Part shown: positions 45,437 to 53,491 of the stretch, piece after piece | Layout of the letters: each line of letters opens with the position of its first letter | Numbering within the stretch: the first letter of the stretch is position 1 | NCBI RefSeq assembly: GCF_022524345.1 | Contig: NZ_JAKWJU010000002.1 | Location: 6,004,001-6,068,000 of the forward strand | Length of the DNA stretch: 64,000 nt | From: Streptomyces marispadix | Lineage (GTDB): Bacteria > Actinomycetota > Actinomycetes > Streptomycetales > Streptomycetaceae | Direction of reading: 5' to 3' | The notes under the pieces: generated by a model | What the model saw: the letters and a program-made list of their open reading frames with translations, nothing else | Databases searched by the model: none | What the model was told of the DNA's origin: nothing | Translations under genes and position numbers: made by a program

Positions 45437-46396
45437 CTACTTCAGCAGGCGAGACATGCGGCGGTCCGCCAGCGGCTTCCCGCCGGTCTGGCAGGTCGGG
45501 CAGTACTGGAGGGAGCTGTCGCTGAAGGAGACCTCCCGCACGGTGTCCCCGCACACCGGGCACGGCTGCCCCGTGCGTCCGTGCACCCGCAGCCCCGTCT
45601 TCTTCTCCGACTTCAGCTCACCCGCGGCCAGCCCCCGCGAACGCTCGACCGCGTCGCGAAGGGTGGCACGCAGCGCCTCGTACAGGCCCGTGACCTCCTC
45701 CTCCGACAACTCCCCTGCGATCTTGAACGGGGAGAGGCGAGCAGCGTGCAGGATCTCGTCGGAGTAGGCGTTGCCCACACCGGCGATCACGCTCTGATCG
45801 CGCAGCAGACCCTTGATCCGGTGCCGTTCGCCGTGCAGCAGCCCCGCGAAGACCTCCGGCGAGAAGCCGTCCGCGAGAGGATCGGGGCCCAGCCGCGCGA
45901 CGCCGGGCACCTCCAGCGGATCGCGCACGCAGTAGACGGCGAGACGCTTACGCGTCCCGGCCTCGGTGAGGTCGAACCCGCCGCCGTCGCCGCCCTGTTC
46001 GGGCCCCGCCAGCGACAGACGCAGCGCCAGCGGGCCCTTGCCCGGACGGGGCGGGCCCGGCGGCACCGAATCCCGCCACCGCAGCCAGCCCGCCCGTGCC
46101 AGATGGACGACCAGATGGAGACCGCCCGTACCGCCCGTACCGGCCGCGCCGCCGGCACCGGATGCGTCCCCGCCGCCCGTCGCGCCCGCGTCCGCCTCCC
46201 CGGGCGCGGTCTCCAGATCGAGGAACTTCCCATGCCGGGACACCCTCGTGAAGGCCCGCCCCTGAAGCGCCGACGGCTGAGGCTCGTACGTCTTGAGCAC
46301 ACTGATCGCGACCGGCGTGACGCGCTCCACCACACGCCCCCTGAGGCGCTCGTCGAGGAAGTCGCGCAGCGCCTCGACCTCGGGCAGTTCCGGCAT
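45437..46396 (-). CDS. Fpg/Nei-family DNA glycosylase
   Basis: 319 residues. M-P-E-L-P-E-V-E at the start gives catalytic Pro2 and Glu3; H-G-K-F-L-D-L-E places the conserved Lys57. The H2TH region R-I-K-G-L-L-R-D-Q-S-V-I-A-G-V-G-N-A-Y-S-D-E is near residue 210. A zinc finger C-P-V-C-x(16)-C-P-T-C closes the C-terminus. It removes oxidised bases. An insertion of about 20 Gly/Ala residues follows the Lys57 strand (G-G-D-A-S-G-A-G-G-A-A-G). Stop 18 bp before nothing on this strand but OsmC lies 18 bp upstream, so the two are probably co-transcribed. Confidence 0.93.
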   Translation of the reverse strand: MPELPEVEALRDFLDERLRGRVVERVTPVAISVLKTYEPQPSALQGRAFTRVSRHGKFLDLETAPGEADAGATGGGDASGAGGAAGTGGTGGLHLVVHLARAGWLRWRDSVPPGPPRPGKGPLALRLSLAGPEQGGDGGGFDLTEAGTRKRLAVYCVRDPLEVPGVARLGPDPLADGFSPEVFAGLLHGERHRIKGLLRDQSVIAGVGNAYSDEILHAARLSPFKIAGELSEEEVTGLYEALRATLRDAVERSRGLAAGELKSEKKTGLRVHGRTGQPCPVCGDTVREVSFSDSSLQYCPTCQTGGKPLADRRMSRLLK

Positions 46397-46414
46397 GTCT
46401 CCTCCTGGGAGGGC

Positions 46415-46840
46415 TCAGCCCAGCTTCGCGGTGAGCGTGATCGTCGTACCCGAAAGGGCCTGTGAGACCGGGCAGTTGGCCTTGGCCTCCTCGGCCGCTG
46501 CGACGAATGCGGCCTCGTCGATGCCGGGCACCTCGCCCTGCGCGGTGAGGTGGACACCGGTGATCCCGGTGCCCGGCTGGAACGTCACATCGGCCCGCGT
46601 ACTGAGCCGCGAGGGCGGACTGCCAGCCGAGGCCAGCCCGTTGGACAACGCCATCGAGAAGCAGCTCGAATGCGCGGCGGCGATCAGCTCCTCCGGGCTG
46701 GTCCTGCCGTTCGGCTCCTCCGCACGTGACGCCCACGTGACGGCCTGCTTGCCGATCCCGGACGAGTCGAAGGCGACCTCGCCCGACCCGTTCTTCAGAT
46801 CCCCGTTCCACTCGGTGTGCGCGGTGCGCGTCGTCGCCAT
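46415..46840 (-). CDS. OsmC-family organic hydroperoxide reductase
   Basis: 141 residues. The peroxidatic Cys60 is in A-A-H-S-S-C-F-S-M-A-L and the resolving Cys123 in A-K-A-N-C-P-V-S-Q-A-L; T-S-P-E-E-L-I precedes the first. Detoxifies organic peroxides. Followed by the Fpg/Nei-type gene 18 bp later, a natural oxidative-damage pair. Confidence 0.93.
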   Translation of the reverse strand: MATTRTAHTEWNGDLKNGSGEVAFDSSGIGKQAVTWASRAEEPNGRTSPEELIAAAHSSCFSMALSNGLASAGSPPSRLSTRADVTFQPGTGITGVHLTAQGEVPGIDEAAFVAAAEEAKANCPVSQALSGTTITLTAKLG

Positions 46841-47022
46841 GTCCTACTCCTCGTCGGCTGTCTCTCCACCAGTGTGCCGGGTGCGCCCGCAGCGGCACCC
46901 GAACCGATCCTGCGCCCGCGGGCGCCGTCGGCGCCGGGGCGACGCGCCGGGACGAAGCGCCCTCAGCGCGCCGCGCAGCGCACCCGTGCGGTGACCCGGA
47001 GCGACTGATTCAGGGCCCGACA

Positions 47023-47047
47023 GCGCACCGTTCACGGTACGGTGCGC
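47023..47047 (+). promoter_or_regulatory. 9-bp-stem hairpin upstream of the GH25 gene
   Basis: GCGCACCGT and ACGGTGCGC flank TCACGGT, 60 bp before the GTG. It is in the divergent gap with osmC, so it is not a terminator of either annotated gene; an operator or 5'-leader structure is more likely. The rest of 46841-47107 shows nothing clear. Confidence 0.45.
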
Positions 47048-47107
47048 CGCGTTACGGGTATCGGAACGGATGAGCGATACGCCGCCGGACGGCAGAAGGA
47101 GTGCATC

Positions 47108-47659
47108 GTGATCAAAGGCGTCGACGTCTCGTCGTACCAACCGTCGGACTACAGCACGAAAGGTCTCGACTTCGTCTTCATCAAGATCACGGAAGGCACT
47201 TCGTATGTGAACCCCAAGTGGGTCGACCAGCGGCAGACCGCCCGCGACGCCGAACTCGTCACCGGCTTCTACCACTTCGGCCGCGCAGGCAGCATGAAGG
47301 AGCAGGCCGACTACTTCATGTCGAAGATCGACCTGGTCAAGGGCGACATGCTCGTACTGGACTGGGAAGACACCGAGGTCAGCAACGCGGAGAAGGACTC
47401 CTGGATCAAGTACGTCCAGGAGGAACGCCCGCACACCAGAGTGCTGCTGTACTGCAACACCAACTTCTGGCTCAACCACGACACCACGTCGTTCGCCGGC
47501 GACGGGCTGTGGATAGCGCACTACAACGGCAAGCCGGGCAAGCCCGGAATCGAACACCCCTGGCGCTTCCACCAGTACACCAACGACCCCATCGACACGA
47601 ACCTCGGCAACTACGACAGCCGCGACGAACTGCGCAAGTGGACCCACAAGGAGCCCTAG
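47108..47659 (+). CDS. Glycoside hydrolase family 25 protein (muramidase-like)
   Basis: 183 residues from GTG 47108 with AGAAGGAG 7 nt upstream. I-K-G-V-D-V-S-S-Y-Q-P at the start and M-L-V-L-D-W-E-D-T near residue 82 supply the GH25 catalytic Asp/Glu set; F-I-K-I-T-E-G-T near 25 and F-H-Q-Y-T-N near 155 are family motifs. No signal peptide or cell-wall domain, unlike secreted muramidases, so it either leaves by another route, acts on lysis, or is repurposed. Standalone gene. Confidence 0.88.
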   Translation: MIKGVDVSSYQPSDYSTKGLDFVFIKITEGTSYVNPKWVDQRQTARDAELVTGFYHFGRAGSMKEQADYFMSKIDLVKGDMLVLDWEDTEVSNAEKDSWIKYVQEERPHTRVLLYCNTNFWLNHDTTSFAGDGLWIAHYNGKPGKPGIEHPWRFHQYTNDPIDTNLGNYDSRDELRKWTHKEP

Positions 47660-47771
47660 ACGCAAGGGAGTCGGACCCCGCACGCCGGCGCGCCCCGGCG
47701 GCCCGGGACGGGCTGCCGCCCCTGCTCACCCGGGCGCGACAGGCGGTGCCTAATGCCGATAACCTCCCGTC

Positions 47772-48308
47772 ATGCCGGAAGCCAACATAAGCACGACGAC
47801 CGACGACGAGACGACCGCACCGGCGGACCGTGCCAAAGCCGCAGCCGCAGGGGACCCGGAGAAGAAGGAGTCAGCGTCGGCGCCGGCGCAGGGGGAGGAG
47901 CGGCGGCGGAAGCCGCCGTCGGACGGCCCCGAAGACCCCGCGCAGGGCGGGGAATTCGGCGACGAGGAAGACTTCGGGGACGGCGCCGGAGACGACGCGG
48001 CTGAGGGGGCTTACCAGGGGGAGAGAGACGGCGAGGACGCCCGTACCGGACTGACGCCGCGCCAGGCACGCAGAGTCCGCGCCATCGTCTCCGCCGTCGT
48101 CATGGCGGCCGTCGCCGTCGCACTCGTCGTACGTCTCGGCAGCGCCCCCTCCGTACTCACCGTCGGCTTCTACGGCATCGCGCTCATCCTCTCCGGCGTG
48201 GCCATCGGCCTCAGCCGCCGGGGCCGTACCCGCGTCGCGACGGGCGTGCTCGCGCTGGGCTTCGCGTCGGTGGCCCTGGCCGAGTGGCTTCTGGCGTCCG
48301 TGGAGTGA
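47772..48308 (+). CDS. Small membrane protein with acidic N-terminal tail
   Basis: 178 residues. The first 100 residues are hydrophilic, Asp/Glu/Gly-rich and low-complexity. The rest contains three hydrophobic segments (I-V-S-A-V-V-M-A-A-V-A-V-A; L-T-V-G-F-Y-G-I-A-L-I-L-S; V-A-T-G-V-L-A-L-G-F-A-S). I recognise no family. The tail is likely cytoplasmic. Confidence 0.7.
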   Translation: MPEANISTTTDDETTAPADRAKAAAAGDPEKKESASAPAQGEERRRKPPSDGPEDPAQGGEFGDEEDFGDGAGDDAAEGAYQGERDGEDARTGLTPRQARRVRAIVSAVVMAAVAVALVVRLGSAPSVLTVGFYGIALILSGVAIGLSRRGRTRVATGVLALGFASVALAEWLLASVE

Positions 48309-48336
48309 GGGCCACGTCCGTACGGGGACGCCGGTG

Positions 48337-48413
48337 TGAGCCGATATGAGTCGGTACGAGGCAGTACGAGGCGATATGGGTCGGCACGAGAGTCGGCACG
48401 AGGGTCGGCATGA
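48337..48413. repeat. Degenerate direct repeats GTCGG(C/T)ACGAG
   Basis: About six imperfect 10-14 bp units in the 244-bp gap before the DUF1707 gene. Copies drift by one to three bases. No other feature is visible in this gap. Confidence 0.5.
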
Positions 48414-48552
48414 GTACGCCCGTAGAGCACGTCGGCACGGGCAGGCCATGAACGTCGAGCGAGGCGACGCCCGACGACGCCCACCGAGGCCAGACGAGGA
48501 CGCCCCGGTGAGGACGACCCGGTGAGGGGAAGCGGGGGAATAAGGTGACGGC

Positions 48553-49344
48553 ATGAGCGACGAGCTGCCCGAGATGCGTGCTTCCGACGCGGAGCGAGAG
48601 CGCGTCGCCGAGGTGCTGCGCGACGCGCTCGCCGAGGGACGGCTCGGCATGGACGAGTTCCAGGAGCGTCTCGACAGCACCTACCAGGCCCGTACACGCG
48701 GCGAGTTGGTCCCCCTCGTAAGGGATCTCCCGTACCACGACAGCCCCGACACCGACGGGGACGCGAACCCCGAGCCGGCCGCGACGGGACAGAACCCGCA
48801 GGCTCCGGCGCTGCGCAAGAAGCGGCGCTGGGCGGAGCGGATCGGCGGGAAAGCCACGTCACGCTGGGGCGTCGGCATCATGGGCGGCTTCGGGCGCAAG
48901 GGGGAGTGGACGGTGCCGCGCGTCTTCACCGGCGTAGGCATCATGGGCGGCGGTGAACTCGACCTGCGCGAGGCACGGTTCGAGGAACGCGACGTGGTGA
49001 TCCGCTGCTTCGCACTGATGGGCGGCTTCAGCGTCACAGTGCCGCCGGGGATGGGCGTCGAAGTCCGAGGCATCGGCATCATGGGCGGATTCGACTCCTC
49101 CGCCTCGGGATTCGCCGACGCCGACGCACCACGCGTAGTGATCACCGGGCTGACGGTGATGGGCGGCGTAGGCGTGGAACGGAAGCTGCCGCGCGAGGAA
49201 AAGCTACGGCTGCGCTCCGAGCGCCGTGAGCGGCGCGAACTGGAACGCCGGGAACGCCGCGAGGGGCGCGAACGCAGGCGCGGGCACGGCGGACCGCACG
49301 GCGGGTACGGCGGACCGCACGGCGGTCATGGCAAGTCCCTCTGA
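48553..49344 (+). CDS. DUF1707-domain protein with LiaF-like C-terminal region
   Basis: 263 residues. M-R-A-S-D-A-E-R-E-R-V-A-E-V-L-R-D-A-L-A-E-G-R-L near residue 8 is the DUF1707 SHOCT-like start; L-D-E-F-type E-R-L-D-S-T-Y-Q-A-R-T follows. From about 95, three or four G-(I/L)-M-G-G repeats (G-V-G-I-M-G-G, G-I-G-I-M-G-G, L-T-V-M-G-G) form the beta-helical LiaF-like fold. The last 55 residues are Arg/Glu then Gly/His-rich. Probably envelope-stress related; no membrane segment. Confidence 0.88.
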   Translation: MSDELPEMRASDAERERVAEVLRDALAEGRLGMDEFQERLDSTYQARTRGELVPLVRDLPYHDSPDTDGDANPEPAATGQNPQAPALRKKRRWAERIGGKATSRWGVGIMGGFGRKGEWTVPRVFTGVGIMGGGELDLREARFEERDVVIRCFALMGGFSVTVPPGMGVEVRGIGIMGGFDSSASGFADADAPRVVITGLTVMGGVGVERKLPREEKLRLRSERRERRELERRERREGRERRRGHGGPHGGYGGPHGGHGKSL

Positions 49345-49461
49345 CGGGACGTCTCTCTGAGCGACAAGTCGCTTTGCAGCGGGGCGAGTTGTGCCCGGCA
49401 GCGGCAGGCGTGTGGGAGCGATAACGATTGTGCGTTCAGCGGGCCGGGCGCCGGGGCCGGG

Positions 49462-51201
49462 TCACCACCAGGCGGCCGGGTCGGTGCCCGCAGGGACGGT
49501 CGGCCGCGACCAGTCGGAGGGCGAGCCTTCGTAGCCGACGGGCGGCAGCACATAGCGCATCCGCCCCAGCGGGCTGTCGGCTTCGGCCAGCCAGGCGGCC
49601 GGGTCGGCGAGATCCTGCCGCCGCGATTGATCGCCCCCCGGCTCCTCCCCGGGCGTCGTACCCGGCGCTGACGTGGAGGCCGACGGGGCGTGCTGCGCTT
49701 GCGAAGTCAGGCCGTTCATCAGCCAGTCGGCAGTCTGCGCCAGCGCCACCCGTACGAGCCTGGAACCGCACCGTCCACGCCGCTGCTCGGTCAAAGCCCT
49801 CATCACGGCGGCGGCGAGCAGATAGCCCGTGCCGTGATCCAGGGCCTGCGCGGGCAGCGCTCCGGGAATCTCCTCGCCTTCCTCGTCCCGCTGCCCTTCG
49901 AGGAGCGAGATGCCGGTCGCCGCCTGTACGAGGCTGTCGAAACCGCGCCGCCGATGCCACGGCCCGTAAGCGCCCCAGGCACTGAGCTGGCCGACGATCA
50001 CGCCGGGACGCCGGTCGGCAAGCGACTCCGGAGCGAGCCCGAAACGGTCGAGCGCGCCGGGACGGTAACCCGTGACGACGACGTCCGCCGCCGACAGCAA
50101 CTCCTCGAATGCTGACTGCCCCGCGCGGGAGGCGAGATCGAGCAGCGCCGAACGCTTCCCCATGCCCGTGTCGGCGTGCGTGTCGGCGTTCTCGCGTAGC
50201 TGAGGCGAGTCGATACGGAGCACATCCGCACCGAACAGCGCGAGAGCACGCGTGGCGACCGGACCCGCCAGCACCCGTGTGAGATCCAGTACGCGCACCC
50301 CGTGCAGCGGGCCGGGCCCCGCCGGTTCGGGCAGGGTCCGGAGAGGCGTCTGGTCCATGCGCACGGTGGTGAGCAGCGGGCGCTCGGAGACTCGGACGCC
50401 CTGAGGATGCTCGGCCCACTCCGCCGAGGTGCGTACGGCGACGGCCAGGCCCCCGGCCGCGAGCACCGTCTCCTCGACCTCCACGGCATCGCGCCCGGCC
50501 AGCTCCGCGGCGAGCATCTCCGCGAGCATGGCGTCGTCGCGCTCGTCGCGCTCGTCGCGCTCGTCGCGGGCGTCGCGGGCGTCGGGGGCCGTGCGGGGGG
50601 CGGGGTCCCTGCGCGTGCCGGGGGCGTCGAGGTCGTCGAGGTCGTCGCGGTGCTCTCCGTTCTCGGCGGAGATACCGAGGGCGGCGAGCAGCCGAGCCCG
50701 GTGGTGCGGGTAGTTGGCGTGGGTACGCAGCCAGCCGTCCCGCGTGCGCCAGAAACGAGACAGCGCGGAGAACGTCACCGGCGCGCGCCCGTCCGTCCGC
50801 AGATGACGCTCGCTGGTGAACGCGGCGGCCACCGCGCCATCGTCCACATGCACAGCAGGAACGGGCGCCGGGCCGCCGCCCGCGCCCTCGGACCGTACGG
50901 ACGACAACTCCGCGGCCGCCAGCGAGCACACGGACACCGTCGCGCGGGCCAGCGCCAGTACGGGCAGCCGAGCCGGGAGCACCGCACGCGGGGTGCATGA
51001 GACCCGGTCGAGCAGCGCGGGATCGCCGCCGAGCGCTCTCCAGGCGTGGGCGGCGCCGGGCACCGACGGAGCGTAATCAGCCGCGTCCGCCTGCGCCGTG
51101 GGGAGGCCCGCACTCAGCGCGTCGCCGCCGAAGTGGCCCGACCGGGCCGCGGGTGCTGCTGTACCGACTGCCGCTGGTGAAGATCGTTCCATGACGGGCA
51201 T
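49462..51201 (-). CDS. Family III (CaiB/BaiF) CoA-transferase-like protein, rearranged domain order
   Basis: 579 residues from ATG 51201 (51192 also possible). The usual N-terminal CaiB start, L-H-G-V-R-V-L-D-L-T-R-V-L-A-G-P, only appears near residue 295. The first half holds F-S-A-L-S-R-F-W-R-T-R-D-G-W-L-R-T-H-A-N-Y-P-H-H-R, which resembles the later part of the fold. A D-A-R-D-E-R-D-E-R-D-D run from a 9-bp repeat (about 50540-50590) joins the halves. G-R-P-G-V-I-V-G-Q-L-S-A-W-G-A-Y-G-P follows. Family members move CoA between acids. The long 5' gap holds tandem repeats and a G4 motif. Confidence 0.75.
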   Translation of the reverse strand: MPVMERSSPAAVGTAAPAARSGHFGGDALSAGLPTAQADAADYAPSVPGAAHAWRALGGDPALLDRVSCTPRAVLPARLPVLALARATVSVCSLAAAELSSVRSEGAGGGPAPVPAVHVDDGAVAAAFTSERHLRTDGRAPVTFSALSRFWRTRDGWLRTHANYPHHRARLLAALGISAENGEHRDDLDDLDAPGTRRDPAPRTAPDARDARDERDERDERDDAMLAEMLAAELAGRDAVEVEETVLAAGGLAVAVRTSAEWAEHPQGVRVSERPLLTTVRMDQTPLRTLPEPAGPGPLHGVRVLDLTRVLAGPVATRALALFGADVLRIDSPQLRENADTHADTGMGKRSALLDLASRAGQSAFEELLSAADVVVTGYRPGALDRFGLAPESLADRRPGVIVGQLSAWGAYGPWHRRRGFDSLVQAATGISLLEGQRDEEGEEIPGALPAQALDHGTGYLLAAAVMRALTEQRRGRCGSRLVRVALAQTADWLMNGLTSQAQHAPSASTSAPGTTPGEEPGGDQSRRQDLADPAAWLAEADSPLGRMRYVLPPVGYEGSPSDWSRPTVPAGTDPAAWW

Positions 51202-51225
51202 TCTGGCACCGGCGCCTCGATCCCC

Positions 51226-51318
51226 GGCGGTAACGAACCTTGCGGGCGGCAATGAGCCCCGCGGGCGGTAGCGAACCGCGCGGGGGCAATGAACCCTGTG
51301 GGCGGCAATGAACCATGT
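51226..51318. repeat. Five tandem copies of an 18-19 bp unit
   Basis: Units at 51226-51243, 51244-51262, 51263-51281, 51282-51299 and 51300-51318, consensus GGGCGGCAATGAACCNTGT. They lie 25 bp before the CoA-transferase ATG. Third-generation divergence (two to five changes per unit) suggests old amplification. Confidence 0.8.
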
Positions 51319-51463
51319 GGCCAGCGGCGTCGCGGATAGGGATGCGGGAGACGGTCCGGGTAGCGGGGGGGAGTAGGGCGGGGATGGGACGGTGCGCGGC
51401 GGGGGGCGACGGGGCCGCGAGGCGAGTAGCGGGAGAGCGTGCTGCCGAGTGTGCTGCCGGGGG

Positions 51464-51490
51464 CCCTCCCCCTCCCCCCTCCCTCCCCCC
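51464..51490 (-). promoter_or_regulatory. G-quadruplex motif in the CoA-transferase 5' region
   Basis: On the minus strand, G-runs of 6, 3, 6, 5 and 3 are separated by single A bases, an ideal parallel G4. It lies in the 409-bp gap 51202-51610, in the sense strand of the flanking genes, 263 nt before the CoA-transferase start. Apart from this and the tandem repeats, the gap shows no gene. Confidence 0.7.
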
Positions 51491-51610
51491 GGCGTCCTTC
51501 TGTGTCCAGCAGGAACCGTCGCTGTGCCCACCGCCCACCATTCGCCGTCGGCCTGCCCGTCGCCCTGGCGTGGGTCTAACGCGGGTCTCCCCGTCCAGGC
51601 GCGCAGTCCC

Positions 51611-52417
51611 TCAGCGTCCGGCCGTCGATGGCGCCGCTGCCACCACGCGCAGCCCCTGGTCGGTGAACTCCTGCTGTGATTCCTCGTCCATGCCCGTGTC
51701 CGTTATGAGCGTGCCGAAGACGTCGGCTCCGCCTACGCGTGCGAAGCAGCGCAGCCCCAGCTTCGAGGAGTCCGCGACCATCACGGCGCGTTCCGCCCGT
51801 TCGGCCATCAGTCTGTTCGTCGTCGCCTCGGCCTCGTCGTGGACGGTGCCGCCCCACTGTGTGTCGACTGCGTTCACGCCGATGAAGGCGATGTCCAGGG
51901 TGAGCTGGCGCAGCACGGACTCGCTGTAGGGGCCGGTGAGTTCGAACGACCGTGAATGGGCGACGCCTCCGGTCAGCACTATCTTGATCTGCGGGCGGAC
52001 CGCCAACTCGTAGGCGATGTTCAGGGAGTTGGTGACGATCGTCAGCCGCGGGTCGGGTCCTGTCTCCGCGAACTCCGGTCGGGTGGCGAGGGTGCGGGCG
52101 ATCTCCGTCGTCGTCGTGCCGCCGCTGAGTCCCACGATGTCGCCCGGCTCGACCATCTCCGCCGCCGCTTCCGCTACGGCGTGCTTCTGCACGGCGTGGT
52201 GGCTGTGCTTGTAGCGGATCGGCAGGTCGTAGGTGACGGAGCTGAGCACCGCGCCGCCGCGGGTGCGTGTCAGCAACTGCTGTTCGGCGAGGGCGTCCAT
52301 GTCGCGGCGCATTGTCGCCACCGACACCTCAAGCGATGTGGCCGCCTCCTCCACGTCGAGCCGCCCCCGTTCGCCGAGGAGTTCCAGCAGGGCGTTCAGC
52401 CGTTCGTGCCGTCTCAT
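51611..52417 (-). CDS. DeoR/GlpR-family transcriptional regulator
   Basis: 268 residues. M-R-R-H-E-R-L-N-A-L-L-E-L-L-G-E-R-G-R-L-D-V-E-E-A-A-T-S-L-E-V-S-V-A-T-M-R-R-D is the DeoR helix-turn-helix. The sensor domain has G-L-S-G-G-T-T-T-T-E-I-A near residue 95, V-T-N-S-L-N-I-A near 130, and D-I-A-F-I-G-V-N-A near 178. Regulators of this type respond to sugar phosphates. Overlaps the aldolase stop by 4 bp. Confidence 0.92.
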   Translation of the reverse strand: MRRHERLNALLELLGERGRLDVEEAATSLEVSVATMRRDMDALAEQQLLTRTRGGAVLSSVTYDLPIRYKHSHHAVQKHAVAEAAAEMVEPGDIVGLSGGTTTTEIARTLATRPEFAETGPDPRLTIVTNSLNIAYELAVRPQIKIVLTGGVAHSRSFELTGPYSESVLRQLTLDIAFIGVNAVDTQWGGTVHDEAEATTNRLMAERAERAVMVADSSKLGLRCFARVGGADVFGTLITDTGMDEESQQEFTDQGLRVVAAAPSTAGR

Positions 52418-53256
52418 GGCGCCTCCGTTCCCAGCAGCCGAAGCAGCCGTTCCGCCTCTGTCGACACGGCGTCCCTGGCGGGCCCCACGTACTTACGGGA
52501 GTCGATGAGCGTCGGGGTCTGCGCCAACGTTCGGCGCACTTCCCCGGTGAAGACCGACACCAGATGCGTCGAGATATTGATCTTCGTCATGCCGGCGGCG
52601 ACGGCGGCGCGCAGTTCCTCGTCCGGCACTCCCGAGGAGCCGTGCAGCACGAGGGGCACGGGGAGACGCTGCCGCAGGCTGCGGATCAACTCCTTGTCCA
52701 GTACCGCCGTACGCTCCCGCATGGCGTGTGAGGAGCCCACGGCGACCGCGAGGGCGTCGACGCCCGTGGAGTCCACGAAGGCGAGCGCCTCCGCCGGGTC
52801 CGTGCGCGCACCGGGCGCGTGCACACCGTCCTTTCCTCCGACCTCTCCCAACTCGGCCTCGACGTAGACCTGGTGGCGACGGCACCAGTCCGCCAGCTCG
52901 GCGGTGGTGGCGACGTTCTCCTCGTAGGGCAGAGCGGAGGCGTCGATCATCACTGAGCGGGCCCCCGCGTCGACGCCTTCCCGCAGCAGACCGGGGTCGG
53001 TGATGTGGTCCAGATGCACGGAGACTTCCGCGTCGGAGGTCTCGGCGAGGGCGAGGGTGGCGAGCAGGAGGGGCCGCAGACTCCCGTGGTAGCGAACGCA
53101 GTTCTCGCTGATCTGGAGTATGAGCGGCGTGGCGGCCCGTTCCGCCGCGGCGATGAGCGCCTCGGCGGTCTCCAGGTGCAGCACGTTGAAGGCGGGCGCA
53201 CCGACACCTGCCGCTCGCGCCCCGTCGACGATGGACGCGGTGGAGACAAGGGGCAT
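52414..53256 (-). CDS. Class II ketose-bisphosphate aldolase (tagatose/fructose type)
   Basis: 280 residues from ATG 53256 with ACGGAGG upstream; the open frame continues to 53448 through tandem repeats and is not taken as coding. P-A-F-N-V-L-H-L-E-T near residue 22, V-S-V-H-L-D-H-I-T-D near 80 (zinc His), E-A-E-L-G-E-V-G-G-K-D-G near 133, A-V-A-V-G-S-S-H-A near 172 and V-L-H-G-S-S-G-V near 205 (zinc His). In KbaY/GatY-type pathways it cleaves tagatose-1,6-bisphosphate. Near a SIS isomerase and a DeoR regulator, an amino-sugar or galactitol-type route is plausible. Confidence 0.88.
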   Translation of the reverse strand: MPLVSTASIVDGARAAGVGAPAFNVLHLETAEALIAAAERAATPLILQISENCVRYHGSLRPLLLATLALAETSDAEVSVHLDHITDPGLLREGVDAGARSVMIDASALPYEENVATTAELADWCRRHQVYVEAELGEVGGKDGVHAPGARTDPAEALAFVDSTGVDALAVAVGSSHAMRERTAVLDKELIRSLRQRLPVPLVLHGSSGVPDEELRAAVAAGMTKINISTHLVSVFTGEVRRTLAQTPTLIDSRKYVGPARDAVSTEAERLLRLLGTEAP

Positions 53257-53287
53257 GCTGCGAACCTCCGTTGGACGCATGACAGTT

Positions 53288-53338
53288 GAGCACAGGCCGA
53301 GCACAGGCCGAGCACAGGCCGAGGACAGGCCGAGCACA
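53288..53338. repeat. Tandem 11-bp repeat GAGCACAGGCC (four copies and a part)
   Basis: Units start at 53288, 53299, 53310 and 53321 with one change in the fourth; a 7-bp partial copy follows. Period is about one helix turn. Located 32 bp before the aldolase ATG. Confidence 0.85.
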
Positions 53339-53491
53339 TGACGGACGTGATGGACGTGATGGAACAAGCGGGCCGGGTCGGCCCCCGGGATGGACAAGCG
53401 CGAGGGGCTGGGGCACCGCTCGGTGCCTCGCACCGCCGCGTACGGCACGCGGGGCGCCGCTTCCTGCGACCCGGCCGCGACGGCGGCAGGG

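Noticed and set aside
49436..50998. Minus-strand 520-codon frame
   Set aside because: Alternative frame of the CoA-transferase; Arg-rich, low-complexity.
53257..53448. 64-residue N-terminal extension of the aldolase
   Set aside because: It translates the 11-bp tandem repeat; the ATG at 53256 has GGAGG and begins the fold.
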